Shown here: piece after piece, positions 7,385 to 8,295 of the stretch
How the letters are laid out: each line of letters begins with the position of its first letter
Numbering within the stretch: the stretch's first letter is position 1
Source: Myxococcales bacterium UBA5297
GTDB lineage: Bacteria; Myxococcota; Myxococcia; Myxococcales; UBA5297
Direction: 5' to 3'
DNA: 8,295 nt
Assembly (NCBI GenBank): GCA_002408385.1
Contig: DHSB01000156.1
Span: 99,410 to 107,704, forward strand
The notes under the pieces: generated by a model
Databases searched by the model: none
What the model was told of the DNA's origin: nothing
The model's input: the letters and a program-made list of their open reading frames with translations, nothing else
Program-made: the position numbers and the translations under genes

Positions 7385-7391
7385 TCCAACG

Positions 7392-8150
7392 ATGCTATCG
7401 AAGCAGGTCACCGACCGTCAGAAGTCGGCGACGCTCGTCATCGCGTCTGCGCGCGCGAACGAGGCGAAGATCGCGCAGGGCATGTACCAGCTTCTGGAGG
7501 TGCCGGTAGAGCACGGCACCCTACTCATCCAGAAGATGGGCAATCAGCTCGAGGGCAAGACCGGCGCGATGGTCGCCGCCGATCACGCCCACCTTGCCGA
7601 GCTCGGCGATGACGCCTCCGTGCGCGCCGAGCGCGACCAGCAGGCCGCGCGGGTCAATGAGCAGCTCGTCGACGTTCGCGACGTCATCAAGCTCGCCTTC
7701 GGCGACAACGAGCTGAAGAAGCTGGGCTTCGACGGACGCACTCCGGTTGATCCGGTTCAGGTTCATTCGCTCGGCAAGCTCGTCTGTGACAACCTCGCGA
7801 CTTGGCAGCCCAACAAGCCATCGCGTCTCTCGGGCTTGACGGCGCAGAACGAGGTCTGGCGCGCCTCGATCTCCGATCCTCTCGAGAAGCTCGAGTCTTC
7901 GCTCGAGTCGGTCGCTCGCGAGACTCGCGAGGCCGAGGCCACCCAGGTCGCGAAGAATCGGGCCATCGAGGAGTACGACAAGGTCTTCGCGCTGACGGCG
8001 GGCTTCCTCAGTCTGATGCTCGAGATCATCGGTGAGCGCGAGCTCGCCAAACGCGTTCGCCCGTCGCGGCGGCGCGCCGGACAGATTGCCGAAGTCTCCG
8101 AGGCCACGACGACCTCCGACGTCGAGCAGCCGGCTCCTCAAGAGGGGTAG
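7392..8150 (+). CDS. Hypothetical helical cytoplasmic protein
   Basis: A 252-residue protein I do not recognise with confidence. It has no signal peptide and no membrane segment. Residues 1-110 are mostly helix-forming and charged. A short turn-rich block, GFDGRTPVDPVQVHSLGKLV (112-131), follows and looks like the most distinctive motif. Residues about 155-200 form a probable coiled coil rich in Glu, Leu and Arg. A hydrophobic helix (FLSLMLEII, 205-213) precedes a basic patch (RVRPSRRR, 221-228), and the tail is acidic and Pro/Thr-rich. Composition suggests a structural or adaptor protein; no catalytic motif is visible. A superficial likeness to phasin-type helical proteins is not enough to name it. 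It has its own strong ribosome binding site and terminator, so it is probably a single-gene unit. It uses more T-ending codons than smc, so it may have a different history or weaker codon selection. That it is a real gene is well supported; its function is unknown. Confidence 0.85.
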   Translation: MLSKQVTDRQKSATLVIASARANEAKIAQGMYQLLEVPVEHGTLLIQKMGNQLEGKTGAMVAADHAHLAELGDDASVRAERDQQAARVNEQLVDVRDVIKLAFGDNELKKLGFDGRTPVDPVQVHSLGKLVCDNLATWQPNKPSRLSGLTAQNEVWRASISDPLEKLESSLESVARETREAEATQVAKNRAIEEYDKVFALTAGFLSLMLEIIGERELAKRVRPSRRRAGQIAEVSEATTTSDVEQPAPQEG

Positions 8151-8166
8151 AGAGAAGCGGTGGATC

Positions 8167-8211
8167 GGGCCGTCGTGTGTCAGCTCAGGGGCACGACGGC
8201 CCTTCTTGTCT
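8167..8211 (+). terminator. Intrinsic terminator of the unknown gene
   Basis: A perfect 11-bp stem, GGGCCGTCGTG (8167-8177) with CACGACGGCCC (8192-8202), has a 14-base loop and is followed directly by the T-rich TTCTTGTCTCT. It begins 17 bases after the stop codon. The structure and position are textbook for Rho-independent termination on the + strand. Confidence 0.85.
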
Positions 8212-8295
8212 CTGAGAATCGACGGATTGGGCGAATAGTAGAGCAAGAACAAGAAGTTGCCCCGCCAGGCTGAGCCGTAGGAACGCGCCTGGGGA

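Noticed and set aside
7521..8252. A 243-residue - strand open frame opposite the unknown gene
   Set aside because: The + strand gene has a strong ribosome binding site, a plausible protein and a terminator placed for it. The - strand frame would run through that terminator and looks like a shadow.

Overview
The window is about 8.3 kb of very GC-rich DNA, roughly 70% G+C by eye. It reads as an ordinary chromosomal segment interrupted by an accessory region. The only lineage hint is the Smc protein, whose head (start MRIKRLEICGFKSF, Q-loop EQGRIGLIVS) looks most like Myxococcota-type Smc. That placement comes from remembered family sequences and was not tested by a search.

Layout. (1) Positions 1-831, + strand: the 3' part of a cell-wall gene with LysM repeats followed by a lysozyme/transglycosylase-like domain; its start lies outside the window. 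(2) 855-918: a palindrome, then a terminator hairpin serving the opposite strand. (3) 944-4537, - strand: a complete smc gene, convergent with the first gene, with a likely promoter of its own just upstream and the hairpin terminator at its end. (4) 4805-5806, - strand: a complete DUF4338 (DruA-like) gene with none of the other Druantia genes beside it. (5) 5807-7391: about 1.6 kb with no convincing gene. It holds four copies of a 47-bp repeat (one overlapping the DUF4338 start codon, three in a tandem array 0.7-1 kb upstream) and a strong GC hairpin. (6) 7392-8150, + strand: a complete gene for an unrecognised, mostly helical soluble protein, with a strong ribosome binding site and a clear intrinsic terminator. 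The last 84 bases hold nothing I can name.

The first gene and smc are housekeeping-type functions (cell wall; chromosome organisation) and show no operon link. All four genes look like separate transcription units. The most unusual part is 4.8-6.8 kb. A solitary DUF4338 gene starts exactly at the edge of a short repeat, and further copies of that repeat lie upstream in the same orientation. This layout resembles a gene with its own family of recognition or terminal sequences, as in REP/RAYT pairs, and is the best candidate here for something undescribed. That link is an inference from position and sequence similarity only.
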